Assembly (NCBI GenBank): GCA_017646765.1
Contig: JAGCMD010000052.1
Span: 1 to 38,223, forward strand
DNA: 38,223 nucleotides
Direction of reading: 5' to 3'
Origin: Elusimicrobiaceae bacterium
GTDB taxonomy: Bacteria; Elusimicrobiota; Elusimicrobia; Elusimicrobiales; Elusimicrobiaceae
Within the stretch, counting starts at the first letter, position 1. Every line of letters starts with the position of its first letter. The notes under the pieces are model-generated. The model was not told the origin of the DNA, did no database searches, and saw only the letters and a list, made by a program, of their open reading frames with translations. A program made the translations under genes and the position numbers. Positions 1-9,089 of the stretch are shown piece after piece.

Positions 1-3000
1 GGTTTCTGAAAAGACAGGCTATCCGGAAGATATGCTTGATTTAGATTTAGATATGGAAGCCGATTTGGGTATTGATACGGTAAAACAAGCCGAACTGTTT
101 GCGGCTATGCGCGAACACTACAGTATTACCGCACAACAAGAAGGCATCCAATTAAAAGATTATCCGACTATCCGCCACTGCATTAAATATGTACTAACTA
201 ATGCGGGCGGCGCACCTATTCAAGCGCCTGTGCAAGTAGCCCCGGTACAAACTCCGGCGCCTGCGCCTGTTATAGTGGCGCAACCTGCTCCGGCCCCTGT
301 GCAAACTTCCGCGCCCAAAGCGGCCGTTTTAGATGAAGCTACTATTACAAGAGAAATCGTCAAAATGGTAGCGGAAAAGACAGGCTATCCAGAAGACATG
401 CTGGACTTAGATTTGGATATGGAAGCCGACCTGGGCATTGATACGGTCAAACAAGCCGAACTATTTGCGGCTATGCGCGAACATTACGGTATTACCGCGC
501 AGCAAGAAGGTATTCAACTTAAAGATTACCCGACGATCCGCCACTGCATTAAATATGTACTAACTAATGCGGGCGGTGCGCCTGCGCAAGCGGCTGTGGC
601 CCCGGTACAAACCCCGGCGCCCGCGCCTATTACTCCGGCGGTTACTCCCGCACCGGTAACCCCAGTGACACAACCTACCCCGGCTCCGGTAGCGCAACCT
701 GCGCCTGTGGTAGCACCTGCGCCGGTAACCCCGGCAGTAACTTCGGTCCCTACCCCGGCTCCGGTGGCTCAGCCTGCCCCGGTTCCTGCACAAACGGACA
801 ATACTAATTTAGTAGAACGCCCCGAACCGGCAGGATACAAAGGGGAAAATTGTCACGAGAAAAAACTGCGCAATGTAACGGTGGTGTCAGCTGCTCCGTT
901 AGCCGCGCGTGAAAACAGACGTTTGTCTAAAGACCGAACGGTGCTTATCTTTGCTGACAACTCCCAACTTATTAAAGCCTATCAGGAAGAGTGCAAAGAA
1001 TTGGGCGTAAAATACCACGTATTTACGACTCTCAAAACACGCAGTAAAAATACGACGATTGTAAATTGGGAATCGTATGAAGAAACCGAAGCTGCCTTGA
1101 AAGAATACGCGGCTGAGGATCCCAACGTGCAAGGTATTGTATATTTGCTCGGTGCAAACGTTAAAAAGTTTGATAAAAAAGTCAGCCCGCATAACGAACT
1201 GACCAAATACGTCATGCCGCTGTTTATTGCGCTTCGCGTATTTGAAAAAGGGCTTGCTAACCGTACCGACGCAGATACATTCTTTGCGGTTAACACCAAG
1301 ATAGATGGTACTTTCGGATACACAACCAAAGAAGAGTTTAATCCGATAACCGGTGCTCTGTGCGGCGGTACCACGTGTTTCCGCAAGGATACGTACGAAC
1401 GCACGGGCGCTATTGCCAAGCTGCTTGATTTTGAACCGACCGTCACCGCAGACGAAATGGCACAAAAAACTATGGACGAGGTACTCCACGGCGATATGCG
1501 GCTGATGATTGGTACACGCGGCGGAGAACGCACCACGATTTTATCGGTCCCGGTGCGTTTAGATAAACGGGTGAAAAACTTTGACTTAACCGGCAAAACG
1601 GTCATTTTCACCGGCTCGGGCCGCGGTATCGGTGCGATGCTTTCCCAAAAGATTGCCGCTCAATACCACAGCAAAATTATTGTGTTGGATATTATTGAGC
1701 TGCAAGAAAAAACACCGTTCTGGGCCAAAATGAACGAAGCCGAACTGGCTATGCTTAAAAAGCAATTGTGGGAAGATCTCAAAGCCGACCCGACGCAGAA
1801 AGCCACGCCGGTACTTTTAGAGCGGGCGTTTGGCCGCATTAAAGACTCCGTCACGCTTTATAATAACTTGCAAAAATTGCGTGAGCTGGGTAGCGACGTG
1901 GAATACTATCACTGCGACGTGCTTAACAGCTCCATGGTTAAAGAAGTCTGCACGAAAATTAAAGCCAAAAACGGCCGTGTGGACGGACTTATACACTTTG
2001 CGGGCTTGGAGCGCTCTAAACTCATTTACGATAAAGACCCGGCGGAATACTACCGCATCTTTGACGTAAAAGCCACCAGCTTTGCCAGTTTCTTGGCTAA
2101 TAATATCGTGCGTGACGGCGGATTCTTTGCCTTTGCTTCTTCCATTGCCGGTAAATACGGCAACCTTGGTCAAAGCGATTATGCCAGCGCCAACGATTAT
2201 TTGGCCAAATCGGCGTTCTCGCTTACCAACCAGGGCTACCGCGCCGTAGCAATTGCCATGAGTGCTTACAAAAATGTAGGCATGGGTATACGCGCCGGGG
2301 TGGAAACGTTCCTGCGTTCTAACGGAGTAGATTTTGTGGATCCCGAGGACGGTATGCAAATTTTCTTAGATGAAATTGTATACGGTACCGTGCCGGAAAT
2401 TGTACTTACCGGTAATTTGGGTAAATTGGATTGGGACCATCAACTCCGCCGCGAAATGGATGAAATTATTCCGCAAGGGATGCCTGCTTCCGGTGGCCAA
2501 AACCAGGGGGGACAAGAACCGCCTTCCTCCGCTCCGGCACCTGTTAGCGCGCCCGCAACGGCTGCCCAACCGGCCGCTGTGTCGGCGGTAGATGCTTCCA
2601 AAGCCACGCATTTCTTGGGCAGTATTACTTCTTTGCAACCCGGGGCGGAAATTCATTTGGAAAAAGAATTTAATCTTTCTTCCGATCCGTATTTAGCCGA
2701 CCACGCCATTGAAGGTACGCCTTATGTACCCGGGGTGATGGGGTTGGAGACCTTTATGGAAACGGCTACGGCGTTGACCGGCCAGGTGCCGCAAGGGCTC
2801 AAAGACGTACATTTCTATTTGCCGATTAAACTTTTGCGCAACCGCCCGCAAGCGGTGCGTGTAATCGGCAAAGCGCAAGGTAACCGGGCCGGTATGGAAA
2901 TTGAGTCCGATTTTATTAACAGCAAAGGGATTAAAATGGGTAATACGCGCCGCCATTTTACAGCGTGCACGTTAGATAGTTTTGTTTCTAATTGGGACAG

Positions 3001-3451
3001 TGTTAAGTCTGCCGCGCTGTCGGGGATTTTCCAACCCGTTAGCGTAAGCAAAGAAGAAATCTACCAAAAATATTTCCACGGGCCATCGTTCCAAGTGCTC
3101 GGCGGAATTATTAAGGTAGATAATGCTGCGTCGCTGGCGGTGTATAATACTACGCCGCGTTCCCAATGGACCGACGGCCCACGCACGTTGCTGGCCAACC
3201 CCATGCTTATTGAAGCGGCGTTCCAATGCTGCGGCTTTCAGGATATGACATTGCAACACCGGGTTACATTGCCCGATGCTATTGATGAAGTAGCGGTACT
3301 TAAGAATCAAGTACCGCCGGCTAAACTATACCTGTACGGTGTAAGCCGCGGGCTCACAGCCGACGGAAAAACGTTACACGACGCATACGTATTTGATGAA
3401 ACCGGTGTGTTGTGGGTGGAAATCCACGGTTATAGAGCCATCGGCCAATAG
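1..3451 (+). CDS. PUFA/polyketide synthase-like megasynthase, 3' part (ACP-ACP-KR-DH)
   Basis: The reading frame is open from base 2, so the gene begins upstream of the window; the first ATG (32) lies inside a carrier domain and is not the start. Numbering from that ATG, two acyl carrier domains carry the motif [12 protein letters not shown] around residues 10-21 and 132-143. They are followed by Pro/Ala linkers, a structural half-domain (about 270-510), a ketoreductase ([14 protein letters not shown] from about 521; likely catalytic Ser703/704 and Tyr717 in a YASAND context), a second Pro/Ala linker (about 815-860) and a hot-dog dehydratase ([12 protein letters not shown] from about 890, an HxxxGxxxxP motif). 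This order resembles PfaA-type polyunsaturated fatty acid synthases and related iterative type I synthases, which assemble and reduce acyl chains on carrier-bound phosphopantetheine in the cytoplasm. The expected carrier Ser is Thr in both copies. The product cannot be told. A phosphopantetheinyl transferase follows after 3 bases. Confidence 0.85.
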   Translation, partial: VSEKTGYPEDMLDLDLDMEADLGIDTVKQAELFAAMREHYSITAQQEGIQLKDYPTIRHCIKYVLTNAGGAPIQAPVQVAPVQTPAPAPVIVAQPAPAPVQTSAPKAAVLDEATITREIVKMVAEKTGYPEDMLDLDLDMEADLGIDTVKQAELFAAMREHYGITAQQEGIQLKDYPTIRHCIKYVLTNAGGAPAQAAVAPVQTPAPAPITPAVTPAPVTPVTQPTPAPVAQPAPVVAPAPVTPAVTSVPTPAPVAQPAPVPAQTDNTNLVERPEPAGYKGENCHEKKLRNVTVVSAAPLAARENRRLSKDRTVLIFADNSQLIKAYQEECKELGVKYHVFTTLKTRSKNTTIVNWESYEETEAALKEYAAEDPNVQGIVYLLGANVKKFDKKVSPHNELTKYVMPLFIALRVFEKGLANRTDADTFFAVNTKIDGTFGYTTKEEFNPITGALCGGTTCFRKDTYERTGAIAKLLDFEPTVTADEMAQKTMDEVLHGDMRLMIGTRGGERTTILSVPVRLDKRVKNFDLTGKTVIFTGSGRGIGAMLSQKIAAQYHSKIIVLDIIELQEKTPFWAKMNEAELAMLKKQLWEDLKADPTQKATPVLLERAFGRIKDSVTLYNNLQKLRELGSDVEYYHCDVLNSSMVKEVCTKIKAKNGRVDGLIHFAGLERSKLIYDKDPAEYYRIFDVKATSFASFLANNIVRDGGFFAFASSIAGKYGNLGQSDYASANDYLAKSAFSLTNQGYRAVAIAMSAYKNVGMGIRAGVETFLRSNGVDFVDPEDGMQIFLDEIVYGTVPEIVLTGNLGKLDWDHQLRREMDEIIPQGMPASGGQNQGGQEPPSSAPAPVSAPATAAQPAAVSAVDASKATHFLGSITSLQPGAEIHLEKEFNLSSDPYLADHAIEGTPYVPGVMGLETFMETATALTGQVPQGLKDVHFYLPIKLLRNRPQAVRVIGKAQGNRAGMEIESDFINSKGIKMGNTRRHFTACTLDSFVSNWDSVKSAALSGIFQPVSVSKEEIYQKYFHGPSFQVLGGIIKVDNAASLAVYNTTPRSQWTDGPRTLLANPMLIEAAFQCCGFQDMTLQHRVTLPDAIDEVAVLKNQVPPAKLYLYGVSRGLTADGKTLHDAYVFDETGVLWVEIHGYRAIGQ
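13..610 (+). repeat. Tandem duplication of carrier domain plus linker, period 366 bp
   Basis: The segment starting GACAGGCTATCC at 13 recurs at 379, exactly 366 bases (122 codons) later. The two copies are nearly identical in protein from the ACP through to the QTPAPAP linker, with mostly synonymous differences. The array may continue upstream of the window. Confidence 0.9.
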
Positions 3452-3454
3452 GAC

Positions 3455-4081
3455 ATGGCATACCACACCGAAATTGTTGATTTGACGACCCTGCCTCCGG
3501 CACACGGTATTTTAAGTCCGCGGGAAGAAGCGTATTACCAAACGCTTCGTTTTCCTAAGCGGCGTACCGAGTGGCTCGGAGGCAGGGTTGCCTTAAAACG
3601 CGTAGTCGCCCGCGAACGCTGTATATCCGATTGGACGCAAATAGAAATCTTACCGCACGAAAACGGCAAGCCGCAACTCTTTGTGCAGCAAAAGCCGCTT
3701 ACGCTTGCGCACAGCATCACACATAGCCACGGTTTTGCGGTAGCGGCGGTTGGTTCGGAAGGCACGCTGCTTGGAATAGATTTAGAAAAAATTGATCACC
3801 GTATAGATGCTTGGAAACGCGATTTTTTTCACCCGGACGAACTCACCGAAGAGAGCGATGCTTTTTTAACGGCGCTTTGGACGCAAAAAGAGGCGTTGGT
3901 TAAGTTGCTCGGTACCGGGTTATCACTACGCAGTAAAGAAGTTTGTTGTATTAACGGCACCCCGCGTTTTTCAGGGCGCGCACTGGAATTATATAACCAA
4001 CTTGGATGTCCGTCTCTTACCGTTACCACCAAACAATGGCCCACCGGCTATATGTTTTCCGTTGCATTTAGTGCCCGGTAA
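3455..4081 (+). CDS. 4'-phosphopantetheinyl transferase (Sfp/AcpT type)
   Basis: This 208-residue protein has the hallmark Sfp-superfamily motifs: PHENGKP at about 67-73, a SITHSHGFAVAA segment at about 87-98, the Mg-binding GIDLE at 107-111 and WTQKEALVKLLGTGLS at 142-157. Enzymes of this family transfer phosphopantetheine from CoA to a carrier-protein hydroxyl, turning apo-ACP into holo-ACP. The length suits the one-chain Sfp-like group rather than the short AcpS group. The start is the ATG three bases after the synthase stop, which implies translational coupling, and the neighbourhood says the upstream synthase carrier domains are the main substrate. It converges with queA across a 26-base gap in which I see no clear terminator. 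Confidence 0.92.
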   Translation: MAYHTEIVDLTTLPPAHGILSPREEAYYQTLRFPKRRTEWLGGRVALKRVVARERCISDWTQIEILPHENGKPQLFVQQKPLTLAHSITHSHGFAVAAVGSEGTLLGIDLEKIDHRIDAWKRDFFHPDELTEESDAFLTALWTQKEALVKLLGTGLSLRSKEVCCINGTPRFSGRALELYNQLGCPSLTVTTKQWPTGYMFSVAFSAR

Positions 4082-4107
4082 ATACATGGTCGGAAACTGT
4101 CGGAAGA

Positions 4108-5145
4108 TTATAAAATAAGCATACTGTCGCCAAACGAGTAGAAGCGGTATTTCTTTTCCACGGCTTGTAAGTATGCTTCGTAGATAAAGTCTTCCCCGGC
4201 AAAGGCACTTGTCATACATAAAGGTGTAGAATCGGGAAAGTGGAAATTGGTAATCAAGCAATCAATGGCTTTGAATTTGTATCCGGGATAGATAAACAAA
4301 TCGGTCCATTTTTTCCCGGCGTGGGTGAGGTGGTTTTCGTCCGTAAAACTTTCCAGTGTGCGCGTACTCGTCGTGCCGCACGAGAAAACACGCTTGCCTG
4401 CCGCGCGCACTTGATTTAACGTATCTGCCGTTTCAGAGGAAACTTCGCCCAGTTCGGCGAGCATTTTATGCTCTTGCGGCTCGCCGCGCAAGGGCTTAAA
4501 CGTACCCCACCCCACGTGGAGCGTAATGTAACAAATCTTCACGCCTTTATCTTTTAATTTTTGCAATAACTCCGGTGTAAAGTGGAAACCCGCCGTCGGC
4601 GCGGCAATAGAGCCTTTGTATTTGGCGTATACGGTTTGGTAACGCTCTTTATCGGTCTCAATGCTAGCACTCATGCCGCTATGCTTGCGCGCTTTTTCAA
4701 TATATTGCGGCAGCGGCATTAAACCGTGTGCGTCGCAAAACGGCAAAATATCGTCTTGGTTAAATTCCAAAATGACTTCGTTAGCGTCGGTTTTGCCTAA
4801 TACGTTGGCGGTTAAACCGTCGCCAAAGTCCAGCGTAATACCCTCTTTATAATCGCGCGTTAAAACGGCCCACGTGCGTGCGTTTGCCGTCGGGCGCACA
4901 AGCAATACTTCCACTTTTCCGCCGGTAGGTTTGTGCGCAAACAGTTTGGCGGGAAACACTTTGGTGTTGTTAATAACAAGCGCGTCGCCTGCATTAAAAT
5001 ACTCGTGAATATCGCGAAAAACGCGGTGTTCAAGGGTGTGTGTGTCGCGGTGCAGGACCATTTGGCGCGCACTGTCGCGCGGGGTGGCGGGTTGTTTTGC
5101 AATCAACGGGTCAAGGTCTAATTTTTTAAATCGTTCAAAAGCCAT
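4108..5145 (-). CDS. queA: S-adenosylmethionine:tRNA ribosyltransferase-isomerase
   Basis: The 345-residue protein is full length for QueA. It transfers and isomerises the ribosyl group of S-adenosylmethionine onto preQ1 at the wobble position of GUN-anticodon tRNAs, giving epoxyqueuosine. Family segments are plain: the N-terminal SARQMVLHRDTHTLEHRVF, the GDALVINNTKVFPAKLFAHK block, PTAGFHFTPELLQKL, TLHVGWGTFKPLRGE and the C-terminal LITNFHFPDSTPLCMTSAFAG. It is the last gene of the ruvA-ruvB-spoIID-queA operon and starts 7 bases after the SpoIID-like gene, with an AGAGGAA ribosome site before ATG. A ruvAB-queA association is common in bacteria. Nothing unusual is seen. Confidence 0.97.
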   Translation of the reverse strand: MAFERFKKLDLDPLIAKQPATPRDSARQMVLHRDTHTLEHRVFRDIHEYFNAGDALVINNTKVFPAKLFAHKPTGGKVEVLLVRPTANARTWAVLTRDYKEGITLDFGDGLTANVLGKTDANEVILEFNQDDILPFCDAHGLMPLPQYIEKARKHSGMSASIETDKERYQTVYAKYKGSIAAPTAGFHFTPELLQKLKDKGVKICYITLHVGWGTFKPLRGEPQEHKMLAELGEVSSETADTLNQVRAAGKRVFSCGTTSTRTLESFTDENHLTHAGKKWTDLFIYPGYKFKAIDCLITNFHFPDSTPLCMTSAFAGEDFIYEAYLQAVEKKYRFYSFGDSMLIL

Positions 5146-5152
5146 AGTTCCT

Positions 5153-6436
5153 CTATTGTAGGGTAGTCAGGGTAGAGCCGGGGTAATAATTTTTCAAAAT
5201 CTGTGTATATTTCTTGCCGCTGCGGGCCATGCCGGCGGCACCGTCTTGGCACATGCCTACTCCGTGCCCGTAACCGCGCCCTTCAAAGCGGACATGATTA
5301 CCATGGATGTTGATTTCTTTTATTTTACAGCTCTTCAGTCCCATAGCTAAACGGAAAGGATTGCAGGCCACCGTTTTTTTCCCTTTAGAGGTTTGCAAAA
5401 GGAGTTGGGTGGCGCGCCCGGTATGGGTCTTATGTGCAACTTTAATACTTTTTAAATTTCCGCCCAGGCCTTCTTTTTGGGTATATGATTTTATTTTGCT
5501 CATGGGAACCTCTTGTTTCCAGCTGTGGCTTTTGGAGTGAGAATCATATTCGCAAATGGCCCCGGCCAGCGGTTTAATGGATTTGGCATGCGGGTTCCAA
5601 CTGCTTACGCTGTCTGTGCCGCCGCCGCAATTGCCATGGTAGTAAGTGTAAAACAATTTATCGTTGAAGGTAAGTACCTGGCTTTTTGTACCGTCCACGG
5701 CCTCTTTGACGGACGGATATTGTTTGCCGCCGCCTTTATACATCTGGCTGCGTACGTCGCTGTATAAATCAAAATATTTGTTTTTAACATGTTCCAATGT
5801 TTTTAAAGTATAGGTCCGCGCAGCAACGGCTTGCGCTTTTAAGGCTTCTATCGGCCAAGAGTAACTCATTTCGTAAGGCAGTACACCGTAGAGGTAGGTT
5901 TCTAAATCGGCGTGTTCTACGAGTAAAAACGTATGCTGGGCCGGCACAACAAAAAATTTTCCGGAATAGACATTATTATTCCAAGTAAGCAAGGTATCTT
6001 TGGCGGGTTCAATGATAATCGGTTGGTTACTTTTGAGGGTGCCCACTTGTACATTACCGTTGCCCGCAAAACGGACGGTTAATGTGCCGTCCGCGGATAC
6101 TTTATATTTTTTTTCTAAATCTTGTGTGTAGATATAAACGCGGCCCGAGTGTTTAATTTCGGCGGACGATTGGTTGTCGGCCAGCAGTACACGTACGATT
6201 TTTAAAGCGTGAGCGGAAGACGATTGATCTGCTTGCGGTGCTTGTGCAGGTAATTCAAGGGGGTCGGTTTTTTCTTCCACATCGGTAGTCGGGGAAACCG
6301 GTTGTGCCGGTGCCGCGGGGGCGGGTTGCCAAGGTGCAGCCGGAGCGGAAGTGCGTTTGGCCGACGGCACCGCACACGCAACTGTTAGCCAAACAGCGCA
6401 AAAAAGCGGAGTTAAAAAACGAGTCGTTTTCAACAT
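5153..6436 (-). CDS. SpoIID/LytB-domain protein, probable lipoprotein (lytic transglycosylase-like)
   Basis: A 427-residue exported protein. The N-terminus (MLKTTRFLTPLFCAVWLTVAC) is a hydrophobic signal ending in a weak lipobox, so it may be lipid-anchored. A Pro/Ala-rich spacer follows to about residue 70. The rest matches the SpoIID/LytB fold: PYEMSYSWPIEALKAQAVAART, a central YHGNCGGGTDSVSSW segment, and near the C-terminus the hallmark GYGHGVGMCQDGAAGMA. Family members outside spore formers are cell-wall proteins; SpoIID itself cleaves denuded peptidoglycan glycan strands. There is no sporulation context here, so the likely job is peptidoglycan remodelling in the periplasm. It sits 10 bases after ruvB and 7 before queA in the same operon. 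Confidence 0.9.
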   Translation of the reverse strand: MLKTTRFLTPLFCAVWLTVACAVPSAKRTSAPAAPWQPAPAAPAQPVSPTTDVEEKTDPLELPAQAPQADQSSSAHALKIVRVLLADNQSSAEIKHSGRVYIYTQDLEKKYKVSADGTLTVRFAGNGNVQVGTLKSNQPIIIEPAKDTLLTWNNNVYSGKFFVVPAQHTFLLVEHADLETYLYGVLPYEMSYSWPIEALKAQAVAARTYTLKTLEHVKNKYFDLYSDVRSQMYKGGGKQYPSVKEAVDGTKSQVLTFNDKLFYTYYHGNCGGGTDSVSSWNPHAKSIKPLAGAICEYDSHSKSHSWKQEVPMSKIKSYTQKEGLGGNLKSIKVAHKTHTGRATQLLLQTSKGKKTVACNPFRLAMGLKSCKIKEINIHGNHVRFEGRGYGHGVGMCQDGAAGMARSGKKYTQILKNYYPGSTLTTLQ

Positions 6437-6446
6437 GGTTTCCCTA

Positions 6447-7469
6447 TCAGAATAACAAATCGGCGTGAAGTTTACGGCCTAAATGTTCATAGGCCTTGCG
6501 CGTTGCCACGCGTCCGCGCGGCGTGCGTGCAATAAATCCGGCCTTGATTAAAAACGGTTCAATAACATCAGTCAGTGTGTCTACCGATTCGGAAACGGCA
6601 ATGGCTAAATTTTCTACGCCCACCGGCCCGCCGGAAAAACGGTCAATAAGCGCTTCTAAAATACGCTTATCTACGCTGTCTAATCCTTCGGCGTCAATGT
6701 CTAAGGAGTCCATGGCATTTTGGGCAATTTCTTGTGTAATAATGCCTTGCCCTTTTACCTGTGCAAAATCGCGTGCACGGCGCAGCAAGCGGTTGGCAAT
6801 ACGGGGCGTTCCGCGTGAGCGTTTGGCCAGTTCGGTTAAACCCTCGCGCTCGGCTGCGATGTTTAAAAGCCGTGCGGAACGTTCTAAAATATCGGTGATT
6901 TCCGGCGTTTCGTAGAAACCAAGATTAAACACAATGCCAAACCGGTCGCGCAAAGGGCCTGTCAGCAGGCCTGATCGCGTGGTCGCTCCGACGAGTGTAA
7001 AACGCGGTACGGCTAGTTTTAACGTGGTGCTTCCGGCGCCCTTGCCGGTGTTAATAAAGAACGTAAAATCTTCCATCGCCGGATATAAGGCCTCTTCCAC
7101 GGCGGGATTTAAGCGGTGAATTTCGTCAATAAAAAGAATATCGCCCTCAGCCAGCTCGGTAGTCAGCATGGCGGCCAAATCGCCGGGCCGCGCGAGTACT
7201 GGGCCCGAAGTAACTTTGATGTTGACGCCCATTTCGTGCGCTAAAATGTTGGCCAAGGTGGTTTTGCCTAAGCCGGGCGGCGCGTAAAATAAACAGTGGT
7301 CCAACGCCTCTTTGCGGGTTTTGGCGGCTTTGATAAAAATGCGCAAATTATCTTTTAGTTTTTCTTGGCCGACAAATTCGTCTAGCGTAGCCGGGCGCAA
7401 AGCCGCTTCCAGCCCGGCGGATTCGTCGGGGAGTTGGGTAACGTCTAAAATCTCGTTTTGGTTGCTCAT
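6447..7469 (-). CDS. ruvB: Holliday junction branch migration ATPase RuvB
   Basis: The 340-residue protein is full length for RuvB, the hexameric AAA+ motor that drives Holliday-junction branch migration with RuvA. Visible features are the N-terminal [19 protein letters not shown], Walker A ([11 protein letters not shown], Lys69), Walker B ([11 protein letters not shown]), sensor 1 ([21 protein letters not shown]), the arginine-finger region, and the winged-helix C-terminus ([24 protein letters not shown]). Its ATG overlaps the ruvA stop by four bases (ATGA), so the two are translationally coupled. No ruvC is seen in this window. Confidence 0.98.
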   Translation of the reverse strand: MSNQNEILDVTQLPDESAGLEAALRPATLDEFVGQEKLKDNLRIFIKAAKTRKEALDHCLFYAPPGLGKTTLANILAHEMGVNIKVTSGPVLARPGDLAAMLTTELAEGDILFIDEIHRLNPAVEEALYPAMEDFTFFINTGKGAGSTTLKLAVPRFTLVGATTRSGLLTGPLRDRFGIVFNLGFYETPEITDILERSARLLNIAAEREGLTELAKRSRGTPRIANRLLRRARDFAQVKGQGIITQEIAQNAMDSLDIDAEGLDSVDKRILEALIDRFSGGPVGVENLAIAVSESVDTLTDVIEPFLIKAGFIARTPRGRVATRKAYEHLGRKLHADLLF

Positions 7470-8077
7470 TTTTTCAGTACCCGCAGGGCCTCTTTGATAA
7501 TCGTTTCAATCTTTTCGTTCGGGCCGATGCCTTGCGTATGTAATGTGTCTAGTGCGCGGCGCGACTCCGCAGCGGAATAACCCAACGCGCCCAACGCTTC
7601 CAAAGCGTTGGACAGATAAGGGGCGTCGTCCAGTACTTTAATTTTACCTTCGCCTTGCACGGTAACGGCGTCCATTTTATCTTTGAGTGAGTTTATCAGT
7701 TTTTCGGCCGTTTTGGAAGTAAAACCGAAAATGCCCGTCAAAATTTTAGGGTCGCGTTTTAAAATAGCTTGGTGGAAATCAGCCACCGAGCGCAGGGCTT
7801 TATTTAAAAACTCCATCGCTTTTTTAGGCCCGGTGTTGGGAATAGCCGTTTTGAATAAATACCACAATTCTTTATCCTCTTTGTGGGCAAATCCGTACAG
7901 CACCGTGCCGTCGTAGGGGGAAATAGATTCTGCTACGTAAAACGAGGCCGGTTGTCCGGCGCAAAGCTCTTGGGCGGTGGGGTGTGGTAAGTTGACCTCA
8001 TACCCTACGCCGCCGCAGAGAATTACCGCTCCGTCCTCTTTTGTTTCTAAAATTTCCCCTTTCAAATAGGCAATCAT
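7466..8077 (-). CDS. ruvA: Holliday junction-binding protein RuvA
   Basis: This 203-residue protein has the three RuvA domains: an N-terminal OB fold ([20 protein letters not shown]...GYEVNLP), a helix-hairpin-helix region ([39 protein letters not shown]) and a C-terminal three-helix domain that contacts RuvB ([19 protein letters not shown]). It binds the four-way junction and loads RuvB. The first HhH reads TGPKKAM where many homologues have GVGPKxAL, a mild variation. It leads the ruvAB-spoIID-queA operon. An extended -10 box ends six bases before its ATG, so the message is probably leaderless. Confidence 0.97.
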   Translation of the reverse strand: MIAYLKGEILETKEDGAVILCGGVGYEVNLPHPTAQELCAGQPASFYVAESISPYDGTVLYGFAHKEDKELWYLFKTAIPNTGPKKAMEFLNKALRSVADFHQAILKRDPKILTGIFGFTSKTAEKLINSLKDKMDAVTVQGEGKIKVLDDAPYLSNALEALGALGYSAAESRRALDTLHTQGIGPNEKIETIIKEALRVLKK

Positions 8078-8083
8078 ATTCTT

Positions 8084-8096
8084 ATTTTAGCATATC
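8084..8096 (-). promoter_or_regulatory. Extended -10 promoter of ruvA operon
   Basis: On the minus strand TGC-TAAAAT (hexamer 8089 to 8084) is followed by only AAGAAT and then the ruvA ATG. With usual sigma-70 spacing the transcript would start at or next to the A of the ATG. No Shine-Dalgarno lies between. Confidence 0.6.
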
Positions 8097-8189
8097 CTAA
8101 AGGGATAAAACCGCCTATTATACAAAGTCGTTTTACGCGGGAGCTCAATTTAGTAAGATATAAGCATGTAAATCAAAAGAGGAAATTTT

Positions 8190-8765
8190 ATGACCCCCAA
8201 CTTTATACTCAAAAAACAAGGCTGGATAGAAGTGATTTGCGGATGTATGTTTTCCGGCAAAACCGAGGAACTCATCCGCCGTGTACGCACGGCACTGATT
8301 GCCAAGCAAAAAGTGCAACTGTTTAATTCCCGCTTGGACACGCGCTACGGGATTGGCAGTATTATCAGCCACAACCAAAATAAGGTAGATGCATTGTGTG
8401 TTAAAAATTCGGCAGAGATTTTACCGTTAGTCAAAAAAGACACGCAAGTAGTGGCTATTGATGAGGCGAATTTTTTTGACAAAGGCATTGTAGCCGTATG
8501 CGACACGCTGGCCAATCAAGGCAAGCGGGTAATTGTAGCCGGATTGGATACCGATTACCGCGCCGAGCCCTTTGAACAAATGGCGGCGTTATTGGCCAAG
8601 GCGGAATTTGTAACCAAGAACCATGCGGTTTGTACCAAATGCGGTAATCCCGCCGCCTTTTCGCAACGTATCACCAAGGATACCAAACGTATTATCGTGG
8701 GAACGACCGACGCGTATCAAGCGCGTTGCCGCCGTTGCTACCGCAAGCCCAAAGAAGATAAATAA
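8190..8765 (+). CDS. tdk: Thymidine kinase (type II)
   Basis: The 191-residue protein matches the short, TK1-like bacterial thymidine kinases that phosphorylate thymidine with ATP for pyrimidine salvage. The P-loop is GCMFSGKTEEL (Gly18, Lys24, Thr25), followed by the DEANFFD Mg-binding segment with the catalytic acid region, a lasso-like region, and the structural zinc site formed by CTKCG and CRRCYRKP near the C-terminus. A start at ATG 8190 is supported by AGAGGAAATTTT just upstream. It is monocistronic and divergent from ruvA. Confidence 0.97.
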   Translation: MTPNFILKKQGWIEVICGCMFSGKTEELIRRVRTALIAKQKVQLFNSRLDTRYGIGSIISHNQNKVDALCVKNSAEILPLVKKDTQVVAIDEANFFDKGIVAVCDTLANQGKRVIVAGLDTDYRAEPFEQMAALLAKAEFVTKNHAVCTKCGNPAAFSQRITKDTKRIIVGTTDAYQARCRRCYRKPKEDK

Positions 8766-8773
8766 AAATTGGG

Positions 8774-8802
8774 TTTTGTAAATTAAAAAAATTTGCTACA
8801 CT
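8774..8802 (+). promoter_or_regulatory. Extended -10 promoter ahead of the folded RNA
   Basis: TTTGC-TACACT is an extended -10 (TGC at 8794-8796, hexamer 8797-8802). A weak -35-like TTTTGT lies 17 bases upstream at 8774-8779. The start is predicted near 8809, so the structured region 8810-9075 would be transcribed, ending up either as a separate RNA or as the leader of the gene at 9090. Confidence 0.55.
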
Positions 8803-8808
8803 AACTAG

Positions 8809-9075
8809 GTAGTAAGCCCGCTTGTATAGGGGAGAAAAATTTGATCTGTTTTTGGAACCGTATTTTGGAATACGGAGCGCTTTGGGGAAACCTGAAGCAC
8901 AAGACAAGTCCAAAAGCAGTCGTTATCAGGCACTGCACGCCCAAGCTGATCCCTTGGGAGTGTGGTGCCGAGTGTTTGCCACGCTTTAGGCGTGGCAAGC
9001 CACGGCTGTTATCTTTTGGGTTACTTGTCTTGGCTCAAAGGTATCGGCCGTTTTTGTTGCCTTTGAGCCCGACTT
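8809..9075 (+). ncRNA. Highly structured RNA or long 5' leader of unknown class
   Basis: The 324-base gap between tdk and the beta-barrel gene holds no convincing ORF but a dense set of complementary segments. Hairpin A is CCGTATT/AATACGG (8858-8875). A long closing stem pairs CAAGACAAGT (8900-8909), CCAAAAG (8910-8916) and CAG (8917-8919) with ACTTGTCTTG (9023-9032), CTTTTGG (9013-9019) and CTG (9006-9008), with bulges only on the 3' side. Inside it sit hairpin C (GGCAC/GTGCC plus CCCAAG/CTTGGG, 8929-8969) and hairpin D (9 perfect pairs, TTGCCACGC/GCGTGGCAA, loop TTTAG, 8976-8998), forming a three-way junction. Hairpin E pairs GGCTCAAAGG (9032-9041) with CCTTTGAGCC (9060-9069) and ends just before the AAAGGAG site of the next gene. 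I see no U-tract, so read-through into the gene is likely. Motifs of 4.5S, tmRNA, RNase P and cobalamin-riboswitch RNAs are not evident; a 6S-like reading is not excluded. Confidence 0.6.
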
Positions 9076-9089
9076 AAAGGAGACAAAAG

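Noticed and set aside
600-800. Repeated CCGGCTCCGGTA-like units that could suggest a CRISPR or tandem DNA repeat
   Set aside because: They encode the Pro/Ala/Val/Thr linker between carrier and ketoreductase domains; spacing is irregular and there are no spacers.
560-1611. Minus-strand ORFs of 77, 196 and 209 residues opposite the synthase
   Set aside because: They are shadows of the long coding frame; the Arg-rich one is simply the complement of the Pro/Ala linker codons.
8809-9075. Possible 4.5S, tmRNA, RNase P or cobalamin riboswitch
   Set aside because: I could not find the signal-recognition tetraloop region, a tRNA-like end with CCA, the GAGGAAAGTCC core or the B12-box arrangement.
8841-9077. 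78-residue ORF inside the structured region
   Set aside because: Its composition is not protein-like, it lacks a ribosome site, and the sequence is better explained by base-paired stems.
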